Positions 18,029 through 27,755 of a stretch of DNA of 64,000 nt are shown in pieces. The first letter of the stretch is position 1; every line of letters begins with the position of its first letter. The notes beneath the pieces are model-generated. The model did no database searches and had not been told where the DNA came from. It saw nothing but the letters and a program-made list of their open reading frames with translations. A program made the translations under genes and the position numbers. Source of the stretch: Flavisolibacter longurius (GTDB lineage Bacteria; Bacteroidota; Bacteroidia; Chitinophagales; Chitinophagaceae); assembly GCA_014163555.1 (NCBI GenBank), contig JACJGO010000023.1:1-64000 (forward strand), read 5' to 3'.

Positions 18029-18718
18029 ATGGAAGAACGCAAACTGTTACTGGTAGAAGATGAACAAAAGATAGCGGACACCCTGAAGATGGGTCTTACT
18101 GAAAACGGTTATCAGGTGGATGTTGCCTACGATGGTAACATTGGCTGGAAGTTGTATCAGCAGCAGGCGTATAACCTTGTAATCCTGGACCTGAACCTGC
18201 CGGGTATCAACGGCTACGATCTTTGTAAGAACATCCGGGCAAAAGATGCCGCTGTGCCCATTATCATGCTTACGGCACTGAGCTCCCTTGAAAATAAAAT
18301 TGAAGGTTATGATGCCGGTGCCGATGACTATATCATAAAGCCGTTTGCATTTAAGGAACTGCTGATGAAAATCCGGGTGCTGTTGAAACGAACCATGAAC
18401 CAGCATATTCCTGTAGGGACGATGTTAAAAGCGGCGGATCTTGAAATGAATCTTGACAGTAAGGAGGTAAGCCGCGGCGGCAAGACTATCAACCTGACGG
18501 CTAAAGAATTTCAACTGCTGGAATACCTGCTTCGCAATAAAAACCGGGTGGTTTCCCGTGCCGATATTGCCATTAATGTTTGGGACATTGACTTTGACAC
18601 CAACACCAATGTTATCGATGTTTATATCAACTATCTTCGAAACAAGGTGGACAAGCCCTTTGACCAGAAACTTATTCAAACGCAGGTTGGCATGGGTTAT
18701 ATTTTGAAAGAGCGGTAA
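18029..18718 (+). CDS. OmpR/PhoB-family response regulator
   Basis: A 229-aa two-domain regulator. The receiver domain has the acidic pair in LLVEDEQKIA, phospho-acceptor Asp54 (VILDLNLPG), the switch Thr in IIMLTAL and the conserved Lys in DDYIIKPF. The C-terminal winged helix includes INLTAKEFQLLEYLLRNKNRVVSR and NVIDVYINYLRNKVD. Such domains bind direct repeats with about 11-bp period; repeats of that kind occur upstream of this gene and at three other places nearby. The sensor kinase gene follows after 76 nt. Confidence 0.93.
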   Translation: MEERKLLLVEDEQKIADTLKMGLTENGYQVDVAYDGNIGWKLYQQQAYNLVILDLNLPGINGYDLCKNIRAKDAAVPIIMLTALSSLENKIEGYDAGADDYIIKPFAFKELLMKIRVLLKRTMNQHIPVGTMLKAADLEMNLDSKEVSRGGKTINLTAKEFQLLEYLLRNKNRVVSRADIAINVWDIDFDTNTNVIDVYINYLRNKVDKPFDQKLIQTQVGMGYILKER

Positions 18719-18794
18719 ACGCAAACCTGCCTATTTTCCATGACGGCGATTATCGGTTTGCCATGCGCCGCCACTACCAGACAAAGATTAATTT

Positions 18795-20183
18795 ATGCCG
18801 GTCCGGTTACGTATAACCTTGTTGTTTTCACTGTTGGTGTTTGTTATCTTCAGTCTTGTTTGCATCAGTATTTATTTTTTTTCGGTGCAATCGCGGCGTG
18901 ATACCATTCAACTGCGCCTGGCTAACCGTGCACTTACCACGGCAAAGCTGTTAAGCCAGCAGCAAATTTTTGACCTCGAACGAATCCGGCAAATTGACTC
19001 TTTTACCACAATTACCCTCAAGAATAAAATTGTTCAAGCGTACGATTACCAGAATGCCCGTTTTTACAGCTATAAAGACAATCCATCCGAGGAATTCAAA
19101 GTATCGAACGACATCTTAAATGAGGCTCGAATCAACGGCCGCCATTTTTTTGAGCAAAATGGAAAAGAAGTTATCGCGTATCATTATACCGATAACAATG
19201 CACGGATGGTCGTCGTATCGGCAGCAGAAGATCTGGATGGTCATGCCACGCTTGCCAAACTGAGAAGCACTCTTTTGATCAGCTTTTTAACCGGGAACCT
19301 GATTGTATTGGCCGCCGGATATTTTTTTGCCGGCCGGCTCATCCGTCCCGTGCAAAAGATCACACAGGATGTTGCGGATATTTCTGCGCACAACCTTGTC
19401 AGAAGGCTGCAAACCGGGGCCACCAAAGATGAATGGCACCGCCTGGCGGAAACGCTTAATGAACTGTTGAACCGGTTGCAGGAAAGCTTTGACATGCAGC
19501 GGCGGTTTATTTCCAATGCCTCCCACGAACTTTCCACACCGTTAACCTCCATCTCGAGTCAACTGGAGATTGCCCTCCAGCGGGAACGCACAGCCGAAGA
19601 ATACCGCAACGTCATTCAATCGACCTACCAGGATGTAAAGCACATGAGCAACCTGACACTGACGCTCCTTGATTTTGCAAAAGCATCGGGCAATGCCGGC
19701 GGACTGGAACTGAGCAAGATCAGAATTGATGAAATTGTGCTGGAACTTCCGGCCCAATTGGTTCGCATCAATCCCGGTTATGCTGCCACCATTGCGTTTG
19801 ATGACCTGCCAGAAGAGGAAGAAGCCCTGCTGGTTTACGGAAATCAACCCTTGCTGGAAACGGCCCTGAAAAACATCCTTGTGAATGCCTGTAAGTACAG
19901 CCCGGACCAACAGGCGACCGTCCGGTTGCGAACGGGCAATAAAAAGGTTATTCTTGAGATTGAAGACAAGGGCATTGGCATTCCGCAGGAGAAAATCAAA
20001 GACATTTTTCAACCCTTCTACCGGGTAGAAGGAAACAACATGGCCGGTACCGACGGGTTTGGTTTAGGGCTTTCTCTTTCGCACCGCATCATCAAGCTAC
20101 ACAACGGCAGCATAGAGGTAGAATCCAAAGAAAATACAGGATCAACCTTCCGGGTGCAATTGCCTGTAGCCGGCCATTCTTAA
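18795..20183 (+). CDS. HAMP-domain sensor histidine kinase
   Basis: A 462-aa HisKA-type kinase, partner of the upstream OmpR-type regulator. TM1 is at about residues 8-30 and TM2 at about 155-178 (STLLISFLTGNLIVLAAGYFFAG), bounding a periplasmic sensor of roughly 125 aa. HAMP follows (RLIRPVQKITQDVADIS), then the H-box with His244 (NASHELSTPLTSISSQLEIA), N-box NACKYSPD, and G-boxes DKGIGIP and GFGLGLSLSHRI. Complete; no missing catalytic motif. The signal sensed is unknown. Confidence 0.93.
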   Translation: MPVRLRITLLFSLLVFVIFSLVCISIYFFSVQSRRDTIQLRLANRALTTAKLLSQQQIFDLERIRQIDSFTTITLKNKIVQAYDYQNARFYSYKDNPSEEFKVSNDILNEARINGRHFFEQNGKEVIAYHYTDNNARMVVVSAAEDLDGHATLAKLRSTLLISFLTGNLIVLAAGYFFAGRLIRPVQKITQDVADISAHNLVRRLQTGATKDEWHRLAETLNELLNRLQESFDMQRRFISNASHELSTPLTSISSQLEIALQRERTAEEYRNVIQSTYQDVKHMSNLTLTLLDFAKASGNAGGLELSKIRIDEIVLELPAQLVRINPGYAATIAFDDLPEEEEALLVYGNQPLLETALKNILVNACKYSPDQQATVRLRTGNKKVILEIEDKGIGIPQEKIKDIFQPFYRVEGNNMAGTDGFGLGLSLSHRIIKLHNGSIEVESKENTGSTFRVQLPVAGHS

Positions 20184-20184
20184 A

Positions 20185-20201
20185 TTCTAACAAGTTTCTA
20201 A
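20185..20201 (+). promoter_or_regulatory. candidate response-regulator site, exact TTCTAA repeat at 11 bp
   Basis: TTCTAA starts at 20185 and again at 20196, with further TTCTTAA at 20177 and 20217. The site lies about 48-65 nt upstream of the small membrane-protein gene at 20250. Confidence 0.5.
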
Positions 20202-20249
20202 TTCACGGTTAATCCATTCTTAAACAACTGTACACAATTTACAGTTGAA

Positions 20250-20495
20250 ATGAGGGTGTTTATTTTCAAATACAGTGTTCCCCTGGTCTATGCACTTACC
20301 AGTGCCGTGCTGGTGCTTTTTTTTGCTACGGCCCTGTTGTACCAGCAAAAAAGCAAGGCGCAAAGTGTAAACCGGGTACTTATCCTTCAGAATGATTCCA
20401 TCCTCTCCGAAAATATTCAGCTAAAAAATGCCTTGCTGCAACAGGAAGTAGGGCCAACGGAAAAAAAAGACAGACTTTCCGTGAAGTATCCGTAA
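20250..20495 (+). CDS. small single-pass membrane protein with coiled-coil tail
   Basis: An 81-aa protein with one TM helix (about residues 8-30, SVPLVYALTSAVLVLFFATALLY) followed by a Leu/Asn/Gln-rich helical tail (VLILQNDSILSENIQLKNAL) likely to form a short coiled coil. I do not recognise a family. It follows the two-component pair by 66 nt in the same direction and is preceded by the exact 11-bp TTCTAA repeat and by the inverted repeat AACTGTA/TACAGTT at about 20225-20245, so it may be a target or accessory of that system. Confidence 0.6.
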   Translation: MRVFIFKYSVPLVYALTSAVLVLFFATALLYQQKSKAQSVNRVLILQNDSILSENIQLKNALLQQEVGPTEKKDRLSVKYP

Positions 20496-20556
20496 ACACG
20501 GCTGGCTGTACAAAAAAACCAGCAGACAATTTTTGAACCGCGCCTTTTGCTTGCCA

Positions 20557-20585
20557 TAAAAAAAGCCCGAAACCGGGCTTTTTTA
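20557..20585. terminator. bidirectional terminator
   Basis: AAAAAAAGCCCG-AAAC-CGGGCTTTTTT gives a GC-rich stem with A-run before and T-run after, serving the small membrane protein (plus) and the trehalose gene (minus). Confidence 0.8.
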
Positions 20586-20595
20586 CATGCGTCAG

Positions 20596-22827
20596 TTAGT
20601 GCACGGAAGCCATCTGTAAGTGGTTCAGGCTTTCGAGCAACGAAATGACCATCTGCGGGGTTTGAAGGTTAAAACGGGCATAAGAAGCTTCTGTACCCAC
20701 TTTTATGGTATAGCAGGCTTGTTTTGAAGACAGCACTTTAAACATGTCTTCATCGGTTCTGTCGTCACCGGCGGCAAAAATGAAATCATAGTGGTTTTGT
20801 GACAGGATCTTTTTTATAGCTGTTCCCTTGTCAACACTGCTGCTGCGAACCTCCACGATCTTATTACCGCCCGTAACCTGCAGGCGGCGGGAAGAAATAA
20901 ACTCATTCAGTTCACCCATCAGTTCCAGGGCTCTTAGCTTACCCTGTTCGGGGTTGGCATTGCGGTAATGCCATACAATGGAAAATTCTTTTTCCTCGAT
21001 GCTGGAACCGGGACAACGCCGCACATACATTTCCATCACCTGGCTGATCGATTCTTTCCATTCGCTTTGCGTTTGCACAGCCGTGGTCCACTCACCCCCT
21101 TTTTCTTTTGTACGGGCACCATGCTCCGCTACCAGGTTCACCGGCAGGTGACCAAAATAGGTTTGCAGCCAGGCGCTGCTGCGGCCACTTATCAGATACA
21201 CATCGTTCGCTGCATTCGCCGATAACGATTCGATCAATTGTAACAAACCCCGACCCGGCACGGCCATCTGCGGCTGCGCGGCAAATGGCACAAGCGTGCC
21301 ATCATAGTCCAGCAACAAGAGGCGTTTTTTCCCTCGCCGGTAAGCATCCAGCAGGTTTCGCTTTGAATGTGCATCCAGGAAAAAAATCTGGAAGCTTTCC
21401 TGCTTAAGTTTGATCTGCTTCATCTCGCCAATAAAATCCTGCGCCCAGGTTTGCACGTTGTAGTGCGACACCCGCCGCTGCATGGCATCCATGCGTTTTT
21501 GCTGCTCTTCCACCGGCATTTCCAGGGCATCTTTGATGGCTCCCGAAAGCTCAATAATATCATTGGGATTGATGCAAATGGCATCGGTTAGCTCCCGGGC
21601 TGCACCGGCCATCTCGCTAAGCACCAGCACGCCTTTTTTATCCTGCCGGCTGGCCACAAACTCTTTCGACACCAGGTTCATACCATCCCGCAACGGTGTA
21701 ATGAGGGCAAGGTTACAGGCAGAATACAAGGAGATCATTTCATCAAACGACAAACTGTTGTACCGGTAAATGATCGGTTGCCAGTGCACACCTCCTACCC
21801 TACCATTGATGCCGCTCACCAGTTCATCAATGATGCGTTTTCGTTCGGCATACTTGGTAATGGTATCACGGGAAGGAATAATCACCAGAATGAAAACAAC
21901 CTTGGCCCGGTATTCAGGATTTTCTTCCAGGAAAAGTTCGTAGGCCCGCAGGCGGTTTTGCACACCTTTGGTGTAATCCAGCCGGTCAACCGAAAAGATG
22001 ATTTTTTGTCCTATTAATTTGTTCCGGAGCGAATCCCGTAGCGAAATAACGGCATCGTTCCGGTACGCTTCATTGAACTTTTGGTAGTCGATGCTGATGG
22101 GAAAGACATCCACTTTAATGAGCCTGTTATCATAGCGCAGAACATGCCTGTCGTTGTCGAGCCCCAAAACCAGTTGTACGCTTTGGAGGAAATGCGCCGC
22201 ATAATCCATCGTATGAAAACCCACAAGGTCCGCCCCCAGTAATCCTTTCAGAATGCCCTGCTGCCACTTACGGGGCAACATCCGGAGAATTTCATAAGAT
22301 GGGAAAGGAATATGCAGAAAAAATCCGATGGTAAGATCGGGCATGTGGTTGCGCAGCAAACCTGCCAGCGGCAACAGGTGATAATCGTGAATCCAAACCG
22401 TATCACCGGGCCTTGCATACCGAAGGATTACTTCCAGGAAGTGCTCATTGGCCAGCAGGTAATGTTCATAGTATTCGGGGTTGTATTCTGCAAAGGATGG
22501 AAAGTAGTGAAACAGCGGCCACACAACCGAGTTGGAAAAACCGTTGTAATAATTGTCGTATTGCTCTTTAAAAAGCATTACTGGCAGGTACGTGTACAGC
22601 GACGTATCCAATTTGCGTGACGCTTCGTCCCAGGCTGAAGGGTTGCAGCCGGGCACGCCAACCCAATATGTTTCGGAATAACCGCTGTTGTCGGCCTGGA
22701 GAAAACTATCCATAGCCGTGATCAGTCCACCTGAGGAAGTTTTGATTTCCACATCGCCAAGCGTATTCTGTTGCACGGTAACTGGCAACCGGTTGGAAAC
22801 AATAAATAGGCGGCTGTTCTTCTTCAT
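20596..22827 (-). CDS. bifunctional trehalose-6-phosphate synthase / trehalose-phosphatase (OtsA-OtsB fusion)
   Basis: A 743-aa fusion. Residues 1 to about 480 are a GT20 trehalose-6-phosphate synthase: FIVSNRLPVTVQ, GLITAMD, WIHDYHLLPLAGLLR, IPFPSYEILRMLP, SVDRLDYTKGV and LVSKEFVASR are all conserved. Residues about 505-743 are a HAD-type OtsB phosphatase with the nucleophile motif LLLDYDGTLVP and the distal ASGDDRTDED-like AAGDDRTDEDMF. Together they make trehalose from UDP-glucose and glucose 6-phosphate, a protectant against drought and osmotic stress. Yeast-like fusions are typical of Bacteroidota. Neighbouring stress genes fit this role. Confidence 0.95.
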   Translation of the reverse strand: MKKNSRLFIVSNRLPVTVQQNTLGDVEIKTSSGGLITAMDSFLQADNSGYSETYWVGVPGCNPSAWDEASRKLDTSLYTYLPVMLFKEQYDNYYNGFSNSVVWPLFHYFPSFAEYNPEYYEHYLLANEHFLEVILRYARPGDTVWIHDYHLLPLAGLLRNHMPDLTIGFFLHIPFPSYEILRMLPRKWQQGILKGLLGADLVGFHTMDYAAHFLQSVQLVLGLDNDRHVLRYDNRLIKVDVFPISIDYQKFNEAYRNDAVISLRDSLRNKLIGQKIIFSVDRLDYTKGVQNRLRAYELFLEENPEYRAKVVFILVIIPSRDTITKYAERKRIIDELVSGINGRVGGVHWQPIIYRYNSLSFDEMISLYSACNLALITPLRDGMNLVSKEFVASRQDKKGVLVLSEMAGAARELTDAICINPNDIIELSGAIKDALEMPVEEQQKRMDAMQRRVSHYNVQTWAQDFIGEMKQIKLKQESFQIFFLDAHSKRNLLDAYRRGKKRLLLLDYDGTLVPFAAQPQMAVPGRGLLQLIESLSANAANDVYLISGRSSAWLQTYFGHLPVNLVAEHGARTKEKGGEWTTAVQTQSEWKESISQVMEMYVRRCPGSSIEEKEFSIVWHYRNANPEQGKLRALELMGELNEFISSRRLQVTGGNKIVEVRSSSVDKGTAIKKILSQNHYDFIFAAGDDRTDEDMFKVLSSKQACYTIKVGTEASYARFNLQTPQMVISLLESLNHLQMASVH

Positions 22828-23076
22828 ATCAATCCGTTTATGGTAAGAGAGTAAAAAGCAAGGTAGGCCGGCCGTAATAGAGGGGCATTAAACCTTCATT
22901 AGATTATTATTAAATATTCGGTGGAGCCATTTTTTTAATCCATTGAAACAGAAACGGATTTCTTATGTGAATTAAAAACAGGTTAGAAACGGGCCTGCAA
23001 CCCTGAAATAACTGCTTTGCTTTAATTTTAATGACACCTTTACCGAACATCGACGTGATCGACAAAAAAATACGGA

Positions 23077-23661
23077 ATGAAGTATAGTCTTTATCTGGTT
23101 CTTTTTTCATTTGTGCTGCTGCAGGGCTGCGACCTGCGCAAGCGGGAAGAAGCGCTTGTGCAAAAGGAAGCAAGGTTGAACGAAAAAGAACAGGAACTTT
23201 TGCTGAAGGAAAAAACGTTGCAGATAAAAGAAGAGGAACTGGTAAAACGGGAACAGCGTATCGACAGCACGAGGCTGATTGATTCGTCTGCCCTGCACAA
23301 TGCTGCGCTTCCCGGTTTGTGGGATGTAAAGATGACCTGTACGGAAACCTCGTGCCCGGGCTCTGCGGTTGGTGATACAAAAACCGAAGTTTGGGAGATT
23401 TCTTATGTTGACAACAATGTAATTGCCAAGGCCATGGTGAACAATGAACTGGTACGAGCCTACAGCGGCCTGTTTACCGGCAATACGCTGGAGTTGGTTG
23501 ACAACCAGGAAAACGTTCCAAACCAAACCCCAACCCGTATTGTTGTTCGGTTGCGTCTGACCAGCAATACGCTGCTGGAAGGAACCCGGGAGATTGAACG
23601 GCTGAACGAATGCAAGATTCTTTACTCCCTTACGCTCACCAAACGCACTTCTCAACCTTAA
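23077..23661 (+). CDS. coiled-coil lipoprotein of unknown function
   Basis: A 194-aa predicted lipoprotein: signal MKYSLYLVLFSFVLLQGC with lipidation Cys18. It continues with a charged heptad-rich coiled coil at about 20-65 (REEALVQKEARLNEKEQELL), then a globular beta-rich part with a Cys pair (TCTETSCPG) starting LPGLWDVKMTC. Not assigned to a named family. The antiporter gene starts 13 nt downstream, so the two are probably one operon. Confidence 0.65.
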   Translation: MKYSLYLVLFSFVLLQGCDLRKREEALVQKEARLNEKEQELLLKEKTLQIKEEELVKREQRIDSTRLIDSSALHNAALPGLWDVKMTCTETSCPGSAVGDTKTEVWEISYVDNNVIAKAMVNNELVRAYSGLFTGNTLELVDNQENVPNQTPTRIVVRLRLTSNTLLEGTREIERLNECKILYSLTLTKRTSQP

Positions 23662-23674
23662 CCATTCGGGCTTT

Positions 23675-25840
23675 ATGATAGTTTTACTTAGCGATGTTGA
23701 TTTCTCTTTGCCCTTAAAGAACCCGGTCATAATTTTCGCCCTGGTTCTTTTTATCATTCTTTTTGCTCCTATCCTGTTTAACCGCATCAAGGTTCCGCAT
23801 ATTATTGGGTTGATCCTGGCCGGTGTGATCATTGGTCCTTATGGCTTAAACCTCTTGCTTCGCGACAGCAGCATTGTCCTTTTTGGAACAGTGGGGCTGC
23901 AATACATTATGTTTTCGGCCGGGCTGGAAATTGACCTTGAAGAATTCCGGAAAAGCCGGCTGGCCAGTTTTGTTTTCGGTCTGTTTACATTTCTGTTTCC
24001 CATGATTATAGGCACCCTCATTACCTATTACTTTCTCCGCTTCAGCATTGAATCTTCACTGTTAATGGGAAGTATGTTTGCCTCGCATACGCTACTGGCT
24101 TATCCAATTGCCAGTAAGTATGGCGTAGCCCGGATTAAATCCGTTACCCTCAGCATTGGCGGTACCATCATCACCGATATTCTTTCGCTCTTGGTGCTGG
24201 CCACCGTAGCCGGCGTTACACGGGGCGATATCGGGCCAACTTTCTGGCTACGTCTTATTATCGGTACACTCCTTTTTGGCCTGATAGTATTTACCTTGTT
24301 TCCCCTGATTGCCCGCTGGTTTTTCAAGAATTTCGAAGACAACATATCACAATACATTTTTGTGCTGGCCATGGTTTTCCTGGGCGCCTTCCTTGCAGAA
24401 ATGGCAGGCCTGGAAGCCATCATCGGAGCGTTTCTTGCCGGCCTTACACTGAACCGTTTCATTCCGCACTCTTCTGCCCTGATGAACCGGATCGAGTTTG
24501 TGGGCAATGCTATATTTATCCCGTTTTTCCTCATTGGCGTGGGTATGCTGGTTGACATCAGCGTTTTGTTTACCAATTGGAATTCGCTGCTGATCGCCGT
24601 TGTAATGACCATCATTGCCATTGGTTCAAAATTCCTTGCCGCCTGGTCAACGCAAAAATCATTCAAGCTTTCCGTGGCTGAACGCCGGATGATATTTGGT
24701 TTGAGTACTGCCCGTGTGGGGGCTACCCTGGCCGTAGTGCTGGTTGGGTATAACATTATCATTGGTGAAACGGCTACCGGCGACCCTATTCGTCTCCTGA
24801 ACGAAAGTGTGCTGAACGGCACCATCGTTATGATTCTGGTGACATGCACGATCAGTTCATTTATCGTTGAAAAAGCGTCCCAGCAACTAGCGCTGCAGAC
24901 GGAAAACCAGGCCGCCATTGTGGATGCATCGGATAAAATACTGATCTCGCTGGCTTACCCTGACACTGTAACCGACCTGGTGGATATGGGACTAATGCTG
25001 AAACCCAAAAAAAGCCCCACCCCCATTTATGCGCTGCACATCATCAGTGATGAACAAACTACAGACAATGCCCAAAGTGCCGGCAGGAAAATGATGGACA
25101 AAGCGGTAATGCAGGCCTCGGCCACCGAGCAAACGATTCTTCCACTGACGCGTCACGATGCCAGTATCGCCAACGGCATTATTTATACCGTTCGAGAACA
25201 GGGTATCACCGACCTGCTGATTGGAATGCATCACCAATCCGGGCAGCGTGATTTTTTTGGAGTTATAGCGGAAAAGATCCTGCGGCGGGTTTCTGAAACC
25301 GTATTTATTTACAAGTCCGTGCAGCCACTGAATACGTTGAAGCGTATGGTGGTTGTGATACCGCCGAGAGCCGAACTGGAACCCGGTTTCAGTCACTGGT
25401 TTTACAAAGTGGCAAACATTGCCAAGGAAACCGGTATCTCACTCCATTTTTATGCAACGGCCACCGTGATTAAAGAATTAAAAGACCTGCAAGCCATCAG
25501 CAAGCTTTCTGTAAAAACAACCTTTCATGAATTTCCAAACTGGGATGATTTCCTGGTGCTTTCCAGGGAAGTGAAACAAAATGATCTATTCGTGATCGTG
25601 GCTTCCCGCAAGGGGCATTTTTCGTATCACAATACCCAGGACCGGCTGCCCTATTACCTCTCCAATTATTTTACAGAAAACAGTTATATCATTCTTTATC
25701 CCAAACAACTGGAGCTGGGTTTGCAACGCGATGATATCTTGCACGCAGATGCGGCACTGGCAGAAAAATTTGTAGAAGGTGTAAGCAATGTGAATAAGGT
25801 CGGCGACTTTTTTAAAGGCATATTCACCAAAAAGAAATAG
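23675..25840 (+). CDS. CPA2-family cation:proton antiporter with C-terminal Usp-like region
   Basis: A 721-aa protein. Residues about 15-410 hold 12-13 TM helices of the KefB/NapA-type Na+/H+ or K+/H+ exchanger family (VPHIIGLILAGVIIGPYGLNLL, LQYIMFSAGLEIDLEEF, LEAIIGAFLAGLTLNRFIP, FIPFFLIGVGMLVDI, FGLSTARVGATLAVVL). The cytoplasmic C-terminal about 300 residues resemble tandem universal-stress folds (DKILISLAYPDTVTDLVDMG, TDLLIGMHHQSG). Role is pH or ion homeostasis. The ion transported cannot be told from sequence. Confidence 0.9.
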   Translation: MIVLLSDVDFSLPLKNPVIIFALVLFIILFAPILFNRIKVPHIIGLILAGVIIGPYGLNLLLRDSSIVLFGTVGLQYIMFSAGLEIDLEEFRKSRLASFVFGLFTFLFPMIIGTLITYYFLRFSIESSLLMGSMFASHTLLAYPIASKYGVARIKSVTLSIGGTIITDILSLLVLATVAGVTRGDIGPTFWLRLIIGTLLFGLIVFTLFPLIARWFFKNFEDNISQYIFVLAMVFLGAFLAEMAGLEAIIGAFLAGLTLNRFIPHSSALMNRIEFVGNAIFIPFFLIGVGMLVDISVLFTNWNSLLIAVVMTIIAIGSKFLAAWSTQKSFKLSVAERRMIFGLSTARVGATLAVVLVGYNIIIGETATGDPIRLLNESVLNGTIVMILVTCTISSFIVEKASQQLALQTENQAAIVDASDKILISLAYPDTVTDLVDMGLMLKPKKSPTPIYALHIISDEQTTDNAQSAGRKMMDKAVMQASATEQTILPLTRHDASIANGIIYTVREQGITDLLIGMHHQSGQRDFFGVIAEKILRRVSETVFIYKSVQPLNTLKRMVVVIPPRAELEPGFSHWFYKVANIAKETGISLHFYATATVIKELKDLQAISKLSVKTTFHEFPNWDDFLVLSREVKQNDLFVIVASRKGHFSYHNTQDRLPYYLSNYFTENSYIILYPKQLELGLQRDDILHADAALAEKFVEGVSNVNKVGDFFKGIFTKKK

Positions 25841-25897
25841 GACTAGCGGCCAGCAAGGATTGTTTTTATGAAACTGTAATTGAAACAATGTAGAAAG

Positions 25898-25929
25898 AAA
25901 CCCGGCTAAAAACCGGGTTTATCTTTTTT
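25898..25929 (+). terminator. terminator of the antiporter gene
   Basis: AAACCCGG/CCGGGTTT stem with 7-nt loop then ATCTTTTTT, 57 nt after the antiporter stop and facing the convergent transpeptidase gene. Confidence 0.75.
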
Positions 25930-26015
25930 GCATCATATACAAAAGCTAGCTATGGTTCGAAATAATTACTCGTTGTTATTGCTTGTTATGAAAATCCGTT
26001 CGCATGGCACTTTCC

Positions 26016-27638
26016 TTATTTAAATAGCCTTTCAGCCAGGGCTTTATCATGACCATAAATATCTTCGCGAAAGTTGACCATGCCTTCGCCGTCCACCCAG
26101 GCCGTAAAATAGGTAATGGCCACTGGCACCGGTTCGTCCAGCGTCACCCATTTTTCCTCCCCCGCATACATGGCTTCCTCTATTCGGCTGTCCGTCCAAT
26201 TGGGTTGTTTGCGCAACAGGTATTCCGCCAGCTTCGCCGGTTCTTCCAGCCGGATGCAACCGTGGCTGAATGCCCGTTGGTTTCTTTCGAAAAGTGACTT
26301 TGCCGGCGTATCATGAAAATAAATTGCATAGTTGTTTGGAAAGAGAAATTTTACCCGCCCCAATGCGTTGTTGCCACCGGGCTTCTGGCGGATCACCGGC
26401 AAGCCATTCCGCGTTCCGGTTTGCTCCATATTTTGCCCCGCCAGGTACGATGGATTTCTTTTCATAGCCGGTAAAATCTCGTTTCGTACAATGCTTTCCG
26501 GCACGTTCCAGTAGGGACTGAAAACAATGTATTTTACTTTATCATTAAACACAACTGTTTTATTGGCGGCTTTCCCCACAACGATTTTCATGCTGAAAAC
26601 CCGTTTGCCATCTTCAAACACATGCAGTTTATAATCGGGAATATTCGCCAAAAGGCGGTTGCCTGGCGGATGTGCCGGCATCCATCGCATCCGCTCCATG
26701 TTCATCAGAATCTGCTTGATCCGTTCCGATACGGGCTTGTTCAATTGTTCCAACGTGCCGCTTCCAACAATGCCATCTTCTACCAGGCCAAACCGGCTTT
26801 GTGCCCTCAGCACGGCATCATGCAATGCTGCACTAAAGACTAGGGAATTATCTTTTGGACGATAGTCACCTACAAGACGCAAGCGTTGCTTTAATAACGG
26901 AACGGCATTGGAGGTATCGCCTAGCCGCAACGCTTTCCCGTCCAGGGGAACGACAGGCCAGCCACCGCTTTTTTCAATGTTGTAATACGTAAGCAATTCT
27001 TTGCGCAACATTTTATACTGCTGGTTCACCGGCTCCCAGGCGTCCAGTTGTTCGCCATTGCGTTGAATAAGCGAATCCAACAGCACTATCGGGTTGATCT
27101 TTTTCCGGGGTATATTCCATTTCAAGTCTGCAGGATCAATCTTTCCGGCAAAGGCATACTGTGCATAGTCAAAGAAATGTTCGGTCAGCAACAGTTCAAG
27201 TTCCCGGATTTTTTCAGGTGGCAGACGCAGCATTTCTTCACTGTTTACCAATTCTTCCATTTGCCGGTGGAGTTGCTTATCATACAGGGAGCTATCCTGC
27301 GTATAGTTCAGGAAATTGTTGTGCAGGTTCCAGAAAGAGCGACCGTGTTCGTCCAATCCTTTTTTAGAAAACCAGGCAAACTGGTACTGACGGCTGTGGT
27401 AAAAATCCCGTAAATAGTCTGCCTTTGTTTTTTCAATGTTGTGCGTGGAAATAAAATTCTCAATTGCCATGCTATCCAGTAGCAGATCCGAATAGGCATC
27501 TTCAACGGCTACACTGTCTGTGGTGGTCCTTGCTTCGTGGCTGCTGTTATCTTCCAACTGGTTACCCGCATTGGCACAAGCAACGACAAGCAGTGATAAA
27601 AGCACCCAACACACCGTATTATTTAATCCTCCTTTCAT
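26016..27638 (-). CDS. murein L,D-transpeptidase (YcbB/LdtD-like) lipoprotein
   Basis: A 540-aa predicted lipoprotein (signal ends LLSLLVVAC, Cys21). Order: scaffold domain (residues about 65-230, contains FYHSRQYQFAWFSKKGLDEHG), peptidoglycan-binding helix bundle (LRLVGDYRPKDNS, VEDGIVGSGTLEQLN), and the YkuD catalytic domain (ANIPDYKLHVFEDGK, SPYWNVPESIVRNEILP) with the active-site SHGCIRLEEP. It makes 3-3 cross-links or attaches proteins to peptidoglycan. The start codon sits 5 nt from an exact TTCTAAT repeat pair, suggesting control by the nearby OmpR-type regulator. Confidence 0.92.
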   Translation of the reverse strand: MKGGLNNTVCWVLLSLLVVACANAGNQLEDNSSHEARTTTDSVAVEDAYSDLLLDSMAIENFISTHNIEKTKADYLRDFYHSRQYQFAWFSKKGLDEHGRSFWNLHNNFLNYTQDSSLYDKQLHRQMEELVNSEEMLRLPPEKIRELELLLTEHFFDYAQYAFAGKIDPADLKWNIPRKKINPIVLLDSLIQRNGEQLDAWEPVNQQYKMLRKELLTYYNIEKSGGWPVVPLDGKALRLGDTSNAVPLLKQRLRLVGDYRPKDNSLVFSAALHDAVLRAQSRFGLVEDGIVGSGTLEQLNKPVSERIKQILMNMERMRWMPAHPPGNRLLANIPDYKLHVFEDGKRVFSMKIVVGKAANKTVVFNDKVKYIVFSPYWNVPESIVRNEILPAMKRNPSYLAGQNMEQTGTRNGLPVIRQKPGGNNALGRVKFLFPNNYAIYFHDTPAKSLFERNQRAFSHGCIRLEEPAKLAEYLLRKQPNWTDSRIEEAMYAGEEKWVTLDEPVPVAITYFTAWVDGEGMVNFREDIYGHDKALAERLFK

Positions 27639-27642
27639 CCCT

Positions 27643-27660
27643 TTCTAATGTCGTTCTAAT
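27643..27660 (+). promoter_or_regulatory. candidate response-regulator site, exact TTCTAAT-N4-TTCTAAT
   Basis: TTCTAAT at 27643 and 27654, exactly 11 bp apart, between the divergent L,D-transpeptidase and DUF2254 genes. It directly precedes the transpeptidase ATG, which would suit repression of it, or activation of the DUF2254 gene. Confidence 0.5.
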
Positions 27661-27755
27661 TTATTGTGATCAGTGACTAAAAAACCTGATTCCCATCAGT
27701 GTACAAATACTATGCACTTCGCACAATTCTTGTAAAACAGTATCTTAAAACCATT

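Noticed and set aside
24100-24918. 272-aa minus-strand frame inside the antiporter
   Set aside because: Low-complexity, Met/Ile/Arg-rich antisense shadow of a clear membrane-protein gene.
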